From the NCBI GenBank assembly GCA_023257495.1, contig JALRCC010000093.1, positions 1 to 7,606 of the forward strand: a stretch of DNA of 7,606 bases, read 5' to 3'. The DNA comes from Rugosibacter sp. (lineage in GTDB: Bacteria > Pseudomonadota > Gammaproteobacteria > Burkholderiales > Rhodocyclaceae). Position 1 is the stretch's first letter; each line of letters starts with the position of its first letter. Positions 6,114 to 7,606 of the stretch are shown here, in pieces. The position numbers were made by a program, and so were the translations under genes. The notes below the pieces were generated by a model that saw only the letters and a list, made by a program, of their open reading frames with translations, was not told the origin of the DNA and did not search any database.

Positions 6114-7606
6114 ATGATCTCTGGATTTCTCAAAAAAATTTTTGGCAGCCGCAATGATCGGCTGATCAAACAATATCGCCAAATCGTCACCCAGATCAAT
6201 GCACTCGAAAGTGGATTGCAAGCACTGGATGATGCTGCATTGCAAGCGAAAACGGACGAGTTTCGTCGTCGCCATGCCGAAGGCGAATCATTAGATGCCT
6301 TGCTGCCTGAAGCGTTTGCTGTTGTGCGTGAAGGGGGGCGACGTGTCTTGGGAATGCGTCACTTTGATACGCAGCTGGTGGGCGGCATGGTGTTGCATTA
6401 TGGCAAGATTGCCGAAATGCGGACGGGTGAAGGTAAAACGCTCACAGCAACCTTGGCGGTTTATCTGAACGCCTTGTCTGGCAAGGGCGTTCATCTGGTG
6501 ACTGTGAATGATTATTTAGCCAGCCGTGACGCGGAATGGATGGGTCGCCTGTATCGATTCCTGGGGCTGACCATCGGCATCAATCTTTCGCAACTGCCGC
6601 ATGAGGCCAAACAAGCAGCTTATGCGGCGGATATCACTTACGGAACGAATAACGAATTCGGCTTCGATTATCTGCGCGACAACATGGTGTACTCCCCGGC
6701 GGAACGAGTACAGCGCGGATTGAATTTCGCGATTGTCGATGAAGTGGATTCAATCCTTATTGATGAAGCGCGTACACCACTGATTATTTCTGGTCAGGCC
6801 GAAGATCACACCGAGTTATATGTGGCCATGAACGCAGTGCCGCCACTGCTGACGCTGGGCGAAGCGGCAAAAAATGATACTGAAAAAGATAGCGGCGATT
6901 ACACGGTTGACCTTAAATCACACCAGGTATTGTTGACTGATGAAGGGCATGAAAAAGCCGAGAACATCCTCACGCGTCTCGGGCTTTTGCCTGAAGGCAG
7001 CAGTTTGTACGAGCCGGCCAACATTTTGCTCATGCACCACTTGTACGCTGCATTGCGTGCGCACAATCTGTATCACCGCGACCAGCAGTATGTTGTGCAA
7101 GATGGTGGCGTCACTATCGTTGATGAATTTACCGGGCGTCTGATGACAGGGCGGCGCTGGTCTGAAGGCTTGCATCAGGCCGTCGAAGCCAAAGAAGGTG
7201 TGGCGATTCAAGCTGAAAATCAAACCCTCGCCTCAATCACTTTCCAGAACTATTTCCGCATGTACGGCAAGCTGGCCGGCATGACGGGTACAGCCGACAC
7301 GGAAGCCTATGAGTTTCAACAGATCTACGGGCTTGAAACCGTTGTTATTCCAACCAATCGACCCATGGTCCGGCGCGACGAGCATGACCAGATTTACCGC
7401 ACAGCGCAAGAAAAATATACTGCAATCATTGCGGATATTCGCAGCTGTAAAGAGCGGGGGCAGCCGGTGCTGGTGGGCACCACATCGATTGAAAATTCGG
7501 AATTGCTCTCCAACCTGTTAGACAAGGAAAAACTGTCGCACCAGGTACTCAACGCCAAGCAGCATGCGCGTGAAGCGGAAATCATTGCCCAAGCGGGCCG
7601 CCCTGG
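6114..7606 (+). CDS. secA: Preprotein translocase ATPase SecA, 3'-truncated by window edge
   Basis: Motor ATPase that pushes unfolded preproteins through the SecYEG channel. It is found in the cytosol and at the inner membrane. The window holds 497 codons of an expected roughly 900. The start [20 protein letters not shown] matches the SecA N-terminus. Walker A is MRTGEGKT at 102-109 (Lys108, the E. coli numbering), Walker B is VDEVD with Asp209-Glu210, followed by [12 protein letters not shown], which leads into the preprotein cross-linking domain (about 220-370). Then come [47 protein letters not shown] and, in the second motor domain, [14 protein letters not shown]. Reading continues in frame to the last base. 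No clear Shine-Dalgarno precedes the ATG; the nearest G-rich stretch, GCGGG at 6097-6100 and its flank, is about 13 nt away. No secM-like gene lies upstream; dciA is divergent instead. Confidence 0.99.
   Translation, partial: MISGFLKKIFGSRNDRLIKQYRQIVTQINALESGLQALDDAALQAKTDEFRRRHAEGESLDALLPEAFAVVREGGRRVLGMRHFDTQLVGGMVLHYGKIAEMRTGEGKTLTATLAVYLNALSGKGVHLVTVNDYLASRDAEWMGRLYRFLGLTIGINLSQLPHEAKQAAYAADITYGTNNEFGFDYLRDNMVYSPAERVQRGLNFAIVDEVDSILIDEARTPLIISGQAEDHTELYVAMNAVPPLLTLGEAAKNDTEKDSGDYTVDLKSHQVLLTDEGHEKAENILTRLGLLPEGSSLYEPANILLMHHLYAALRAHNLYHRDQQYVVQDGGVTIVDEFTGRLMTGRRWSEGLHQAVEAKEGVAIQAENQTLASITFQNYFRMYGKLAGMTGTADTEAYEFQQIYGLETVVIPTNRPMVRRDEHDQIYRTAQEKYTAIIADIRSCKERGQPVLVGTTSIENSELLSNLLDKEKLSHQVLNAKQHAREAEIIAQAGRP

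Noticed and set aside
5919..6275. N-terminal extension of the dciA frame reaching into secA
   Set aside because: The added part runs antisense across the secA start and both promoters, shows no DUF721 similarity, and the family N-terminus begins at the ATG cluster at 5912-5918.

Overview
This 7.6 kb window is the distal half of a division and cell wall (dcw) cluster, followed by the start of secA. It comes from a Gram-negative proteobacterium, most likely a betaproteobacterium. The order ddlB - ftsQ - ftsA - ftsZ - lpxC - small membrane protein - dciA (opposite strand) - secA, the style of the FtsZ, LpxC and SecA sequences and the moderate G+C content fit that class. A placement near Nitrosomonadales/Methylophilales is only a guess. 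All genes look intact and similar in composition, and I see no insertion sequence, prophage, CRISPR array, tRNA or rRNA.

Layout, + strand unless noted. Bases 1-844 hold the end of ddlB (D-Ala-D-Ala ligase, about 25 N-terminal codons missing). It overlaps ftsQ (837-1703, GTG start) by 8 nt. ftsQ overlaps ftsA (1703-2935) by one base (TAATG). A 64-nt gap with a strong Shine-Dalgarno leads to ftsZ (3000-4184). A terminator-like hairpin and a 178-nt intergenic region follow, holding a clear extended -10 promoter and a perfect 10-bp inverted repeat in front of lpxC (4363-5277). A 60-residue two-helix membrane protein (5306-5488) comes next and ends 11 nt inside the 3' end of dciA (DUF721, minus strand, 5478-5912). 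A divergent promoter region of about 200 nt separates dciA from secA, which starts at 6114 and runs off the window at codon 497.

How the genes work together: DdlB makes the D-Ala-D-Ala dipeptide for peptidoglycan. FtsZ forms the Z-ring, FtsA tethers it to the membrane, and FtsQ belongs to the FtsQLB complex that links the ring to septal wall synthesis. LpxC commits the cell to lipid A synthesis, so outer-membrane supply sits beside division. DciA is a replicative helicase loader/operator family and SecA is the preprotein translocase motor. The first four genes read as one translationally coupled unit; lpxC, dciA and secA each appear to have their own promoter.

This is a conserved housekeeping region and I see no evidence of a new biological system. 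The points worth a second look are local: a 9-nt tandem repeat in the FtsQ cytoplasmic tail, the inverted repeat around the lpxC promoter, the near-identical extended -10 elements of lpxC and secA, the lack of a clear ribosome binding site before both genes, and an uncharacterised small membrane protein whose gene converges on and overlaps dciA.
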